Shown: positions 19,529-28,086 of the stretch, in pieces
How positions within the stretch are numbered: the first letter of the stretch is position 1
Layout: each line of letters begins with the position of its first letter
Assembly: GCF_030816935.1 (NCBI RefSeq)
Contig: NZ_JAUSYO010000001.1
Location: forward strand, 124,001-188,000
Reading direction: 5' to 3'
From: Arthrobacter sp. B3I9
Lineage (GTDB): Bacteria; Actinomycetota; Actinomycetes; Actinomycetales; Micrococcaceae
DNA length: 64,000 bases
Made by a program: the position numbers and the translations under genes
The notes under the pieces: generated by a model
Database searches by the model: none
Seen by the model: the letters and a program-made list of their open reading frames with translations, nothing else
What the model was told of the DNA's origin: nothing

Positions 19529-21072
19529 GTCACGGTCCCCAGCTGCCAGGGCACGAACTCCTCTTGCCCGAGGTCGAGTTCCTCGCTGACGGTCTGCTCG
19601 CCCGACGCCACCGCGAGGATCCGGGCGAAGATCTGCTCGCCCACCTCCTGGACCGTGGCGTCGCCGTCCACAATCACGCCGCAGTTCACGTCCAGGTCCT
19701 CCGGCATCCTGTTGTACAGCTCGGTGTTGGTGCCCAGCTTGATGCTGGGCACCGGCTTGCAGCCGAACACGGAGCCACGGCCGGTGGTGAAACACACCAC
19801 GTTGGCGCCGCCAGCCACGATGCCGGTCACCGAGACGGGATCGTAGCCGGGAGTGTCCATGAAGACGAGACCGCGGTTTGTGATGGGTTCGGCATAACCG
19901 TAGACACCGGACAGTTCGGCCTGGCCGGCCTTGGCGACGGCGCCCAGGGACTTCTCGAGAATGGTGGTCAGGCCCCCGGCTTTGTTTCCCGGCGACGGGT
20001 TGTTGTCCAGGCTTCCTCCGCCGGTGGTGGCGTAGTCCTGCCACCACGCAAGCTGGTCCAACAGCCGCTGGCCCACCTCGGGTGCGACCGCACGCCGCGT
20101 CAGCAGGTGCTCGGCGCCGAAAACCTCGGGCGTTTCGGCCAGCACGGAAGTGCCGCCGTAGGCCACGAGCAGGTCGGAGGCGACGCCGAGGGCCGGGTTG
20201 GCGGTGATGCCCGAGTACCCGTCCGAACCGCCGCAGTTCAGGCCCAGTACCAGCTCGGAAACATCGACCGTCTCCCGCTCAAGCTCATTGATGGCCGGCA
20301 GCATTTTCTGGATCAGGGCCACACCGGCCTTGACGGTGGCCCGTACTCCGCCCGAGTCCTGGATGGTGAGCCGTTCGATGAAGCCGGCCGAAGTGTCGGC
20401 GTCGAGGAAGCGTTCCGTCTGCAGCATCTCGCATCCCAGCCCCAGCACCAGGAGCCCGGCAAAGTTGGGGTGATGGGCATAGCCGCGGAGCGTGCGGACC
20501 AGCACCTCCGCGCCGGAACTGCCGAGCACCATGCCGCAGCCGCTCCCGTGCGTGAGCGCGAAGACGCCGTCCACGTTCGGGAACGCATCCAGCGCGGCCC
20601 CGCGGAACTGGTCCGCTATCATCCGCGCCGTGCTCGCCGAGCAGTTGACCGACGTCAGGATCCCCACATAGTTGCGGGTCCCCACCTTCCCGTTGGCGCG
20701 GCGATAGCCCTTGAACGTCGGCCGCTCACCCGCCGGTGCCTGCGGAGTGATGCGGGAGGTCCCGAAGGCGTAGTCCTGCTGGACCTGGTCCATGCCGAGG
20801 TTGTGGGTATGGACATGGTCCCCGCGCCGGATCGTGGTCAGGGCCCGGCCGATCGACTGCCCGTACTTGTGCACGGATGTTCCGGCGGGCACGTCGGCGA
20901 GCGCGATCTTGTGTCCCCGGGGCACGTTGGCCCGTACCTCCAGTCCAGGTCCCGCTTCGGCCGCCAGGACCGTGCCGGCGGTGAGGTCGCGGGTGGCGAC
21001 GGCGACTTCGTCGTTTGCGGCCAGCCGGAGCGTGCAGTTTTCAAGTGTCATCAGCGCAGGTGTTGTTTGCAC
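19525..21072 (-). CDS. uxaA: altronate dehydratase (UxaA family)
   Basis: UxaA removes water from D-altronate to give 2-keto-3-deoxygluconate. The 515-residue protein has the N-terminal SAF domain (about residues 8-95: NDEVAVATRDLTAGTVL and GHKIALADVPAGTSVHKYG) joined to the large catalytic domain. That domain has YRRANGKVGTRNYVGILTSV, the Cys-containing VNCSAS, HGSGCGM, LGLGCE and LGLNCGGSDGYSGITANPALG. These cysteines are iron-sulfur or metal ligands in the family. Start: GTG at 21072, two bases after the stop of the 25-codon small ORF; ATG 21051 is an alternative. It overlaps eda by four bases. Altronate specificity, rather than galactarate, is inferred from its uxaC, kdgK and eda neighbours. 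Confidence 0.9.
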   Translation of the reverse strand: MQTTPALMTLENCTLRLAANDEVAVATRDLTAGTVLAAEAGPGLEVRANVPRGHKIALADVPAGTSVHKYGQSIGRALTTIRRGDHVHTHNLGMDQVQQDYAFGTSRITPQAPAGERPTFKGYRRANGKVGTRNYVGILTSVNCSASTARMIADQFRGAALDAFPNVDGVFALTHGSGCGMVLGSSGAEVLVRTLRGYAHHPNFAGLLVLGLGCEMLQTERFLDADTSAGFIERLTIQDSGGVRATVKAGVALIQKMLPAINELERETVDVSELVLGLNCGGSDGYSGITANPALGVASDLLVAYGGTSVLAETPEVFGAEHLLTRRAVAPEVGQRLLDQLAWWQDYATTGGGSLDNNPSPGNKAGGLTTILEKSLGAVAKAGQAELSGVYGYAEPITNRGLVFMDTPGYDPVSVTGIVAGGANVVCFTTGRGSVFGCKPVPSIKLGTNTELYNRMPEDLDVNCGVIVDGDATVQEVGEQIFARILAVASGEQTVSEELDLGQEEFVPWQLGTVT

Positions 21073-21074
21073 GG

Positions 21075-21152
21075 TCAGGCACCCCGCCCGTGCGCCGGAC
21101 AGCCGATGCGCGCGGCGCCGCCGGGCAGGACTCCGAGTGTAGGTATCGTCAT
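21075..21152 (-). CDS. 25-residue small ORF between uxaC and uxaA
   Basis: A 26-codon frame runs from ATG 21152 to TGA 21075. It is preceded by GAAGGA at ideal spacing, 15 bases after the uxaC stop, and ends two bases before the uxaA GTG. The peptide is Gly/Pro/Ala-rich (MTIPTLGVLPGG start, one Cys, one His). No family is recognised. Three readings are possible: a translated leader that couples uxaC to uxaA, a short functional peptide, or the remnant 5' end of a deleted gene. The excellent ribosome binding site has no other start to serve, since uxaA itself has none nearby. Confidence 0.45.
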   Translation of the reverse strand: MTIPTLGVLPGGAARIGCPAHGRGA

Positions 21153-21167
21153 GGCGTTCCTTCGGGA

Positions 21168-22598
21168 TCAGTTGCGGGCTGCATACGACTGCAGCGGAAT
21201 GTTGTAGGTGAGGTCGACGGCGGTCTCCGCCGCCTCCGCCAGGCCGAGCCGCCCTTCGGCGACGAGCCGGGCGAGGTAGCCGGCGTCGATCCGGCGGGAC
21301 AGGTCGTGGCGGGCCGGAATGGAGGCGAGCGCCCGGGTGTCGTCAACGAAGCCGCTGGTGTTGTAGAACCCGGCGGTTTCGACGGCGGACTCACGGAAGC
21401 GCCGCATCTGTTCCGGGCTGTCCAGGAACCACCAGGGGGCCCCGAGTTTCATGGCCGGATAGCTGCCGGCGAGGGGCGCGAGCTCGCGGGAATAGACAGT
21501 CTCGTCGGTGGTGAAGGCGATGAAACGGAAGTCCTTGTTCATGCCGAAGCTGTCCAGCAGGGGCCGCAGGGAACGTGTGAACTCCACGCTGACCGGAATG
21601 TCGAAGCCCTTGTCGGGCCCGTAGGAGTCATAGATGCTCTGGCAGTGGTTGCGCAGCACCCCGGGGTGGAGTTGCATTACCAGGCCGTCCTCCACGGACA
21701 TCCTGGCCATTTCGTACAGCATGCTGCCCGAAAAGGCCTGGGCTTCCTCAGGGGTCACTTCTCCGCGGATTGCTGCCGCAAATATGCGCTGTGCCTCCGC
21801 CTGCGGCAACGGTGTTGTGTCCGCCAGCAGGTGTCCGTGGTCGGTGGCCCGGGCACCGACGTCGACAAACGCGCCGCGGCGCTGCCGGAGGGCCGCCAGG
21901 AAGCTGCCGTAGTCCACCACTTCCACCCCGGAAACCTCGGAAAGCATCCGGATTTCGTCCTGCCACCGGGGATGGTCGACGTGCAGCAGCGAGTCCGGGC
22001 GGAACGTCGGGACGATCCGGCCAGGTCCCAACGCATCACTAAGTTTGCGGTGGGCGGACAGGTCCGACAACGCGGAATCGGTTGTGGCAAGAATTTCCAC
22101 GTTGAAGCGGTCAAGAATCGACCGCGGGCGGAAGGGCTCGGTCTGGAGCAGGGCGGAGAGCTTGTCGTAGAGGACATCGGCATTCTCAGCGGACGGCTGC
22201 AGCGGCGTCTCGAAAACCACCGCGAGCTCGTGCTCCAGCCAGTAACGCGTGGGCGTCCCGCGGAACAGCTTCCAGTTCTCGCAGAAACGCCGCCAGATCA
22301 GGCGGCCGTCCTGCTCCGCCAGGGACGCGTCCTGCCGGTCGGCGACCCCGAGCTCCGCCGGCGAATAGCCCTGGGACACCAGCATCCGCACCAGATAGTG
22401 GTCCGGGATCACCAGCAGCTCCGCCGGATTTCCGAAGAACTGGTTGTCCACGAACACTTCGGCCTCGACGTGGCCGTGCATGGACACGATCGGCAGGTCG
22501 GAAACGGCGCTGTAGAGCTCCCGCGCGATGGAGCGCGTTGCGGGATCGGCAGGAAGGGCGCGGTCCGGATCGATGGCCCATGCAGTGGCGTCACTCAT
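21168..22598 (-). CDS. uxaC: glucuronate/galacturonate isomerase
   Basis: UxaC isomerises D-glucuronate to D-fructuronate and D-galacturonate to D-tagaturonate, the first step of bacterial hexuronate breakdown. The 476-residue protein is full length. The zinc-site motif MHGHVEAEVF near residue 40 belongs to the amidohydrolase-like barrel. DHYLVRMLVSQGY, WRRFCENWKLFRGTPTRYWLEHEL and TTDSALSDL follow, and the C-terminus has LDSFGMNKDF and TDETVYSRE segments. The ATG at 22598 follows AAAGGAGAGG. As first gene of the leftward operon it is probably controlled with the divergent LacI-ABC operon. Confidence 0.95.
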   Translation of the reverse strand: MSDATAWAIDPDRALPADPATRSIARELYSAVSDLPIVSMHGHVEAEVFVDNQFFGNPAELLVIPDHYLVRMLVSQGYSPAELGVADRQDASLAEQDGRLIWRRFCENWKLFRGTPTRYWLEHELAVVFETPLQPSAENADVLYDKLSALLQTEPFRPRSILDRFNVEILATTDSALSDLSAHRKLSDALGPGRIVPTFRPDSLLHVDHPRWQDEIRMLSEVSGVEVVDYGSFLAALRQRRGAFVDVGARATDHGHLLADTTPLPQAEAQRIFAAAIRGEVTPEEAQAFSGSMLYEMARMSVEDGLVMQLHPGVLRNHCQSIYDSYGPDKGFDIPVSVEFTRSLRPLLDSFGMNKDFRFIAFTTDETVYSRELAPLAGSYPAMKLGAPWWFLDSPEQMRRFRESAVETAGFYNTSGFVDDTRALASIPARHDLSRRIDAGYLARLVAEGRLGLAEAAETAVDLTYNIPLQSYAARN

Positions 22599-22656
22599 GA
22601 ATTTGCCTCTCCTTTGAAACAAAATGCAACAACATTCAGCGTTTGAACTAAGAACA

Positions 22657-22685
22657 AATATGCACGGGGGCTTTTGATAAAGCAA
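22657..22685 (-). promoter_or_regulatory. candidate uxaC promoter
   Basis: On the minus strand TTGCTT (22685-22680), a 17-base spacer and CATATT (22662-22657) form a plausible promoter about 60 bases before uxaC. AATGCAACAACATT at 22623-22636 downstream is a degenerate dyad (AATG...CATT) that could be a weaker LacI-type site. GGAATTCC at 22688-22695 and a partly inverted GGAATCC at 22705-22711 make another imperfect dyad upstream. Confidence 0.35.
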
Positions 22686-22756
22686 CGGAATTCCAATATT
22701 TTTCCGGAATCCCGAGCGCCAGCCGCACCGAAGTTAAATGATTTTTGGCCGACCTG

Positions 22757-22786
22757 TTGACAGACTGTTGCAAACGGTTGCAGGAT
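22757..22786 (+). promoter_or_regulatory. lacI-family promoter with embedded operator
   Basis: TTGACA (22757-22762) and CAGGAT (22781-22786) are 18 bases apart. TGCAAACGGTTGCA (22769-22782) lies between them, overlapping the -10. It fits the LacI/GalR-family operator shape TGCAAnCGnTTGCA, with only the n positions departing from symmetry. Binding of the regulator here would block its own promoter and the importer genes behind it. The consensus is established for the family; binding by this protein is inferred. Confidence 0.7.
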
Positions 22787-22837
22787 GTGACCGACCGCAC
22801 ATGGCGGCGACCGACGACGATGTTAGGTGAAGTGCGC

Positions 22838-23896
22838 ATGAAGGGATCCATTACGGTCCGGGACGTGGCGAAGGCGCTGGGCGTCTCGCCGTCGACGGTG
22901 TCACGGGCACTGTCATCCTCGGATCTCGTCGCTCCCCGCACCCGCCAGCAGATCGTCGACAAGGCCCGCGAGCTGGGCTACACCCCGAACCACGCCGCCC
23001 GCGGACTCGCCACCGGCCGGAAAGGCACCCTCGGACTGGTGGTGCCGGACCTGGAGAACCCGTACTTCGCCTCGGTCACCAAAGGGGTGCAGGCGCGGGC
23101 ACTGGCGGCGGGCTACTCGGTCTTTGTGGCCGATTCCGATGAGGACAGCCGCGTGGAGCGGGAACTGGTGAGCAAACTCAAGCCGCAAGTTGACGGGCTC
23201 ATCCTGTGCTCGTCGCGGATGTCCGACACGGACCTGGCATCGCTGCTGGGAGGCGCCCCGGTCCTGCTGATCAACCGCCGCATGGAGGGTCTTCCCGACA
23301 TCACCGTGAACGACCAGGAGATCGTCCGCCAGGCGCTGGAGCACCTGCACGCCCTGGGACACCGGAAGGTCGGCTATGCCGGCGGCCCTACCGGTTCATG
23401 GTCGGACCAGCAACGCCGCCTCGGCATTGAGCAGGCCCTGCCGGGCCTTCCCGGCCTGGACGTCATCTCCTTGGGATCTTTCGCGCCCGTCTTCGGCGGC
23501 GGCCAGTCCGCCGCGGACCTCGCCGTCGCGGCGGGCCTCACCGCCGTCCTGGCCTACAACGACCTCATGGCCCTGGGCATCGTTGCCCGCCTGCATGCCC
23601 GGGGCATCAACGTTCCGGACCAGATGAGCGTGGTGGGCATCGACGACATCAACGCCGCAACGCTCATCTCGCCCGCACTGACCACCGTCCGCGCACCGTT
23701 GCGCAAGGTCGGCAGTGCCGCCGTCGACCGGCTGGTCGACATTCTGGATCCCCACTCGGTACCCCGCGCCGCCGGAGACCTTCCAATCGAAATCGTTGTC
23801 CGGCAATCCACATCTGTAGTTCCCTCCGCTATCCGCGAGCGTCCGTCCGGCAACGTTGCCGGACGCAATGAAAGGAAGTCCCATGCGAGCATCTAG
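22838..23896 (+). CDS. LacI-family transcriptional regulator of the uronate locus
   Basis: The 352-residue repressor has an N-terminal LacI helix-turn-helix and hinge (TVRDVAKALGVSPSTVSRAL at about residues 6-25, then TPNHAARGLATGRKGTLGLV). A periplasmic-binding-like effector domain follows, with NPYFASVTKGVQARA, GLILCSSRMS, HRKVGYAGGP and VVGIDDINAA. The ligand is presumably a uronate or KDG/KDPG, inferred only from context. The ATG at 22838 has AGGTGA upstream; ATG 22820 is an alternative. Its 3' end overlaps the next start by 14 bases, so it leads the importer operon. An operator lies in its own promoter. Confidence 0.9.
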   Translation: MKGSITVRDVAKALGVSPSTVSRALSSSDLVAPRTRQQIVDKARELGYTPNHAARGLATGRKGTLGLVVPDLENPYFASVTKGVQARALAAGYSVFVADSDEDSRVERELVSKLKPQVDGLILCSSRMSDTDLASLLGGAPVLLINRRMEGLPDITVNDQEIVRQALEHLHALGHRKVGYAGGPTGSWSDQQRRLGIEQALPGLPGLDVISLGSFAPVFGGGQSAADLAVAAGLTAVLAYNDLMALGIVARLHARGINVPDQMSVVGIDDINAATLISPALTTVRAPLRKVGSAAVDRLVDILDPHSVPRAAGDLPIEIVVRQSTSVVPSAIRERPSGNVAGRNERKSHASI

Positions 23897-25109
23897 AAGA
23901 GTCCAGTGGGCAGCAACCCTCGGCGTCGCCGGGCTGCTGGCCACAGGTTGCGGCGCCCCCGGGAGCGATAACGCCTCGGCCACGACGCTGTCCGCCGGCA
24001 GTGTTCCGGAGAAGCCCTCCAAGGCCGTCACCCTCAACATCCTCGACGTCGCCGGCAACAAGCAACTGACCGGCGCCATCTTCGACCAGTTTGCAAAGGA
24101 CCACCCGGACATCATCTCCTCGGTGACCTGGGAGACGGCAGGTGCCCCGGACATGGCCGGCAAGGTTAAGGCCCAGCAGCAGGCCGGAAACCTGAAGATC
24201 GACCTCGTGCTGACCGGTACCGACGGCCTTGCCGCAGGCATCAGCGAGGGTCTTTTCGCTCCGGTGGCAAAGGATTACAAGGACCGCCTGGGCAACATGG
24301 CGAACTACCAGGAGCCCGCGGCGGCGATGCAGAAGCTGGCCGAGGACCAGGCCGTCGAACTGGTCTACTACCCCTCCGGGCCGCTGCTCGAATACAACCC
24401 GGAGAAGGTCCCGAACCCGCCCACCACGGCGGAGGAGCTCCTGGCCTGGGCCAAGGAACACCCGGGCCGCTTCGGCTACGCCCGTCCGGCCAACTCCGGC
24501 CCCGGCCGGACGTTCCTCATGGGCCTGCCCTACATCCTCGGCGACTCCGATCCGAAGGACCCGGTGAACGGCTGGAGCAGGACCTGGGATTACCTCAAGC
24601 AGCTTAACCAGAGCGTCTCCTCCTACCCGACCGGCACCGGCGTCACCATGAACAACCTGAAGAACGGCACCTGGGACATGGCCCTCACCACCACGGGCTG
24701 GGACATCAACCCCCGCGCCCTGGGCCAGGTTCCGGAGAACTTCAAGACGCAGGCGCTCAAGAACTTCACCTGGGTCACGGATGCGCAGTACGCCGCCGTT
24801 CCCAAGGGCGTTTCCGCGGACAAGATGGCGGCAATCCTGCAGGTGCTGCAGTACGCACTGACCCCGGAACAGCAGGCCAAGACGTTTGACACCGGCTACT
24901 TCTACCCCGGCCCGGCCATCAAGGACGTCACCGTTGACCTCGCTCCGCAGGCCAGCAAGGACGTCATCCAGAAGTTCGGCCGGCCCGAATACGACGCCCT
25001 CATCAAGGACAACCCCAAGGCCACCCCCATCGATGCCGCTGCACTGGTGAAGGCCTTCGACACCTGGGACACGCAGGTGGCCACCGGAAAGGTTGAGCAG
25101 AAGAAATGA
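23883..25109 (+). CDS. ABC importer substrate-binding lipoprotein
   Basis: The 408-residue extracytoplasmic protein has a lipoprotein signal with lipobox LLATGC, so Cys23 is lipidated. It then has a type II solute-binding fold: LNILDVAGNKQLTGAIFDQFAKDHPDI is split by the usual hinge segments. It looks more like the putrescine/Fe3+-type (PotD/YnjB) binding proteins than the maltose type. Position between a uronate regulator and uronate enzymes suggests a uronate or oligogalacturonide ligand. AAAGGAAG precedes the ATG at 23883. The stop overlaps the ATPase start (ATGA). Confidence 0.88.
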   Translation: MRASRRVQWAATLGVAGLLATGCGAPGSDNASATTLSAGSVPEKPSKAVTLNILDVAGNKQLTGAIFDQFAKDHPDIISSVTWETAGAPDMAGKVKAQQQAGNLKIDLVLTGTDGLAAGISEGLFAPVAKDYKDRLGNMANYQEPAAAMQKLAEDQAVELVYYPSGPLLEYNPEKVPNPPTTAEELLAWAKEHPGRFGYARPANSGPGRTFLMGLPYILGDSDPKDPVNGWSRTWDYLKQLNQSVSSYPTGTGVTMNNLKNGTWDMALTTTGWDINPRALGQVPENFKTQALKNFTWVTDAQYAAVPKGVSADKMAAILQVLQYALTPEQQAKTFDTGYFYPGPAIKDVTVDLAPQASKDVIQKFGRPEYDALIKDNPKATPIDAAALVKAFDTWDTQVATGKVEQKK

Positions 25110-26239
25110 GCATTCACGCCACGAGTTTTGAGACCCTCGAGCTGGAGAATGTGGCTCGGTCATTCGGCGGGCAAAACGCGCTCCGGAACCTCAACCTCTC
25201 GATCCGCAGCGGTGAGTTCATCGCGCTGCTCGGACCCTCGGGCTGCGGCAAGTCGACGGCGTTGAACTGCCTGGCGGGGCTCCTGCCGCTGACCGGCGGC
25301 CGGATCCTCATGGACGGCAAGCAGATCGACCAGCTGCCGCCCGAGAAGCGCGGCTTCGGCATGGTTTTCCAGAACTATGCCCTCTTCCCGCACCTCACCG
25401 TGGAGAAGAACATCGCGTTCGGCCTGGAAATGCGCAACGTCCCCAAGGCGGAGATCAGGAAGCGGGTGGCCGAGGCGATCGAACTGGTCCAGCTCGGGCC
25501 GCACGCGTCGAAGCTTCCCGGCCAGATGTCCGGCGGCCAGCAGCAGCGCGTGGCAATCGCCCGCGCGGTGGTGCTGCGCCCGCCGCTGGTCCTCATGGAT
25601 GAGCCGCTGTCCAACCTGGACGCGAAGCTGCGCCTGGAGATGCGCACCGAGATCCGCCGCCTCCACCAGTCGCTGGGCCTCACCACCCTCTACGTGACGC
25701 ACGACCAGGAGGAAGCGTTGTCGCTGGCGGACCGGCTCGTGGTCCTGCGCCTCGGCGAGGTGCAGCAGGTCGGCACGCCGCAGGAGCTCCACGAACACCC
25801 GGCCAACTGGCACGTCGCGGACTTCATGGGATACCGCAACCTGCTTGAGGGCGTCGTGGAGCGGGTCCACGGCGGCGCTGTCACCGTTTCGGTCCTCGGC
25901 ACCACGGTGACCGGTTCCGCAAAGGACCCGCTCCGTGCCGGCGACGCCGTGAAGATCGGCCTGCGGCCGGAGGACTTCGACATCGCCCCGGCAGGCACGG
26001 CGCCCGCCGGCCTCGCCACCATCGACGCCACGGTTGAGGTGGTGGAATACCAGGGCCGCGAGTTCGCCGTCGAGGCGAGGTCCGACGCCGGCAAGCCCCT
26101 GCACGTGCGCACCGCGCACTATGTGGAAGCCGGCCAGCGCGTCACGCTCACGGCGTCGCAGGACCGGGTGCTGGTCTTCCCCGCCGATCTGGCGCCGGCG
26201 ATGAAGGCCGCCCCTGAACTTGAGGGGGCGGCGCTGTGA
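25106..26239 (+). CDS. ABC importer ATP-binding protein
   Basis: This 377-residue ATPase energises the importer. It shows Walker A GPSGCGKST (about residues 45-53), Q-loop VFQNYALFPHLTV, signature SGGQQQRVAIARA, Walker B LVLMDEPLSNLD and H-loop VTHDQEEALSLADR. A C-terminal TOBE domain (about residues 250-350, GLRPEDFDIAP) is present, as in PotA, FbpC and UgpC/MalK. The ATG overlaps the lipoprotein stop and the gene ends with GTGA overlap into the first permease, so all three are translationally coupled. An MalK-like multi-task ATPase is possible. Confidence 0.94.
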   Translation: MSIHATSFETLELENVARSFGGQNALRNLNLSIRSGEFIALLGPSGCGKSTALNCLAGLLPLTGGRILMDGKQIDQLPPEKRGFGMVFQNYALFPHLTVEKNIAFGLEMRNVPKAEIRKRVAEAIELVQLGPHASKLPGQMSGGQQQRVAIARAVVLRPPLVLMDEPLSNLDAKLRLEMRTEIRRLHQSLGLTTLYVTHDQEEALSLADRLVVLRLGEVQQVGTPQELHEHPANWHVADFMGYRNLLEGVVERVHGGAVTVSVLGTTVTGSAKDPLRAGDAVKIGLRPEDFDIAPAGTAPAGLATIDATVEVVEYQGREFAVEARSDAGKPLHVRTAHYVEAGQRVTLTASQDRVLVFPADLAPAMKAAPELEGAAL

Positions 26240-27159
26240 CCATCACCGGGCAGCGCCCGGGCCGGGCGAAGCAGGAAACAGCCAACCGGCCCGCGCTCTC
26301 CCACCGGCTGGCGGAGCGCGGGATCGACAAGCTCCTGCTCCTGCTGCTGCCTGCGTTGCTGTTCGCGCTGGTGCTGTTCGTCTACCCGTTCGTCTACGGC
26401 CTGGGCCTGTCGTTCCAGCCGAAGACCGGCGGACTGTTCGGTGCGTACGTGAAGTTCTTCACGGACCCATCGGTCCGGGGGCTGGACTCGATCTGGGTGA
26501 CCCTGCAACTGGCCCTCCCGGCCGCCCTGCTGAACGTCCTGGTCTCGGTGCCGATCGCCTACAAAATGCGCGGGAAGTTCCGCGGCAAGCGGGCGCTGAC
26601 CACCGTCCTGGTCATCCCGATCACACTCGGCACCGTCCTCACCGCCGAGGGCCTGCTGAACTTCTTCGGCCAGCGCGGCTGGCTGAACCGCTTCCTGGGC
26701 CTTCTGGGCTTCGAACCGCTGCAGCTGGTCCAGAACTACTGGGGCGTGCTCTGGTCGCTGATCATCTCCGGATTTCCCTTCGCATTCCTTCTGATCCTGT
26801 CCTACCTTTCCGGCATTGATCCCTCCCTTGAGGCGGCAGCCCGGACCCTGGGTGCGGACTGGAAGCAGCGCTTCCGCCGGATAACCCTGCCGCTCCTGGC
26901 GCCCGGCCTGGCGATCACGTTCTGCCTGACCTTCGTCCTGGCCTTCAGCGTCTTTCCATCGGCCATCCTCGTCGGCGACCCGTCCGGGTCCACCCGGGTC
27001 ATCGCCTATGTGGCCTACAACGCCTGGGGACAGCAGTTCGACTACCCGCTCGCGTCCGCCGCGGCCATCGTCATGGGCGCCGTGGAACTGATCGTCATCG
27101 TCCTGGTGCTGATCTGGCGCTCCCGCATGTACAAAGGATCCACCGGAGGTAAGGGCTGA
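26236..27159 (+). CDS. ABC importer permease, first subunit
   Basis: The 307-residue inner-membrane protein has six predicted helices. The first is LLLLLLPALLFALVLFVYPFVYG at about residues 33-55. The EAA loop that contacts the ATPase appears as EAAARTLGADWKQRFRRITLPL. It resembles PotB-type permeases, with a periplasmic first loop (GLSFQPKTGGLFGAYVKFF). The GTG at 26236 overlaps the ATPase stop (GTGA). The stop overlaps the next start by one base (TGATG). Confidence 0.92.
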   Translation: MTITGQRPGRAKQETANRPALSHRLAERGIDKLLLLLLPALLFALVLFVYPFVYGLGLSFQPKTGGLFGAYVKFFTDPSVRGLDSIWVTLQLALPAALLNVLVSVPIAYKMRGKFRGKRALTTVLVIPITLGTVLTAEGLLNFFGQRGWLNRFLGLLGFEPLQLVQNYWGVLWSLIISGFPFAFLLILSYLSGIDPSLEAAARTLGADWKQRFRRITLPLLAPGLAITFCLTFVLAFSVFPSAILVGDPSGSTRVIAYVAYNAWGQQFDYPLASAAAIVMGAVELIVIVLVLIWRSRMYKGSTGGKG

Positions 27160-28037
27160 TGAGTGTTGCACTGAAAACGAAGTCGGGCGCCGCGCCGGCC
27201 GCCGCCAAGCGGCCGCTGGCCGCCTCCCCGGGCACCTTCCTGATCTGGGGAAGCATGGCCGTCTTCCTGTTGCTGCTGCTCGGTGTTGTGTCCTCCGTTG
27301 TGGTCAACTCCTTCGCCAAGGAGTGGTTTGATACCTGGCTGCCCGCCGGCTACACGCCCGCCTGGTACGCCGACGCCTGGAAGGAGTACGACCTCGGCCA
27401 GGTCATCGGCACCACCCTGACCGTCTCCGTCGCCGTCGTCGGAATCTCGGTCCTGATCGGGGCACCGGCCTCCTACGTGCTGGCGCGGCGCAATTTCCCG
27501 GGCAAGAGCATCATGATGCTTGTCTTCCTGCTGCCGATCATGATGCCTCCCATCACCTACGGCATCCCGCTGGCGACGTTGCTGACGTACTACCACCTTG
27601 CGCCCGGCCTGACCGGCGTGATCCTGGCCAACCTGGTCCCGTCCATCCCGTTCGTCATCCTGACCATGACGCCGTTCATCGAGCAGATCAACCCGTCCAT
27701 CGAGTCGGCAGCCCGGATGTGCGGGGCCAACATGCTGCGGCTCTTCACGAGGATCCTCGCTCCGCTCCTGGTACCGGGCATCCTCGCCGCCGCGGTTCTG
27801 GTCCTGGTCCGGACGGTGGGCATGTTCGAACTGACGTTCCTGACCTCGGACTCCACCTCGGACACCCTCGTCGTAGCCTTGTTCACGGCCATGACAGGGG
27901 CCGGCATCCGTGCCCAGCAGTCCGTCGACGCGATGGCAGTCGTGTACATGCTCATGATGATGGTCCTGCTGGTCGTGGCCCTCCGGTTCGTCAATCCGAC
28001 CCAGCTTGTTTCCCAGGTCCGGGAAGACACCGACTGA
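27159..28037 (+). CDS. ABC importer permease, second subunit
   Basis: The 292-residue PotC-like permease partners with the preceding one. Its first helix is IWGSMAVFLLLLLGVVSSVVV. The transmembrane core contains VSVAVVGISVLIGAPASYVLARR and MLVFLLPIMMPPITYGIPL. The EAA loop is ESAARMCGANMLRLFTRILAPLLVPG. It ends 49 bases before the mannitol-dehydrogenase-family gene, which is probably in the same transcript. CCGGAGGTAAGGGCTG gives a good ribosome binding site. Confidence 0.92.
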   Translation: MSVALKTKSGAAPAAAKRPLAASPGTFLIWGSMAVFLLLLLGVVSSVVVNSFAKEWFDTWLPAGYTPAWYADAWKEYDLGQVIGTTLTVSVAVVGISVLIGAPASYVLARRNFPGKSIMMLVFLLPIMMPPITYGIPLATLLTYYHLAPGLTGVILANLVPSIPFVILTMTPFIEQINPSIESAARMCGANMLRLFTRILAPLLVPGILAAAVLVLVRTVGMFELTFLTSDSTSDTLVVALFTAMTGAGIRAQQSVDAMAVVYMLMMMVLLVVALRFVNPTQLVSQVREDTD

Positions 28038-28086
28038 CCGCCGGGCGGCCCTCAGCGCCGCCCTCCCCGCCGCTGAAAGGCCAAGA

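Noticed and set aside
19564..21207. 547-codon plus-strand open frame opposite uxaA
   Set aside because: The composition (Arg, Gly, His, Gln-rich, no hydrophobic pattern) is typical of an antisense shadow, and uxaA is a clear gene in the other direction.
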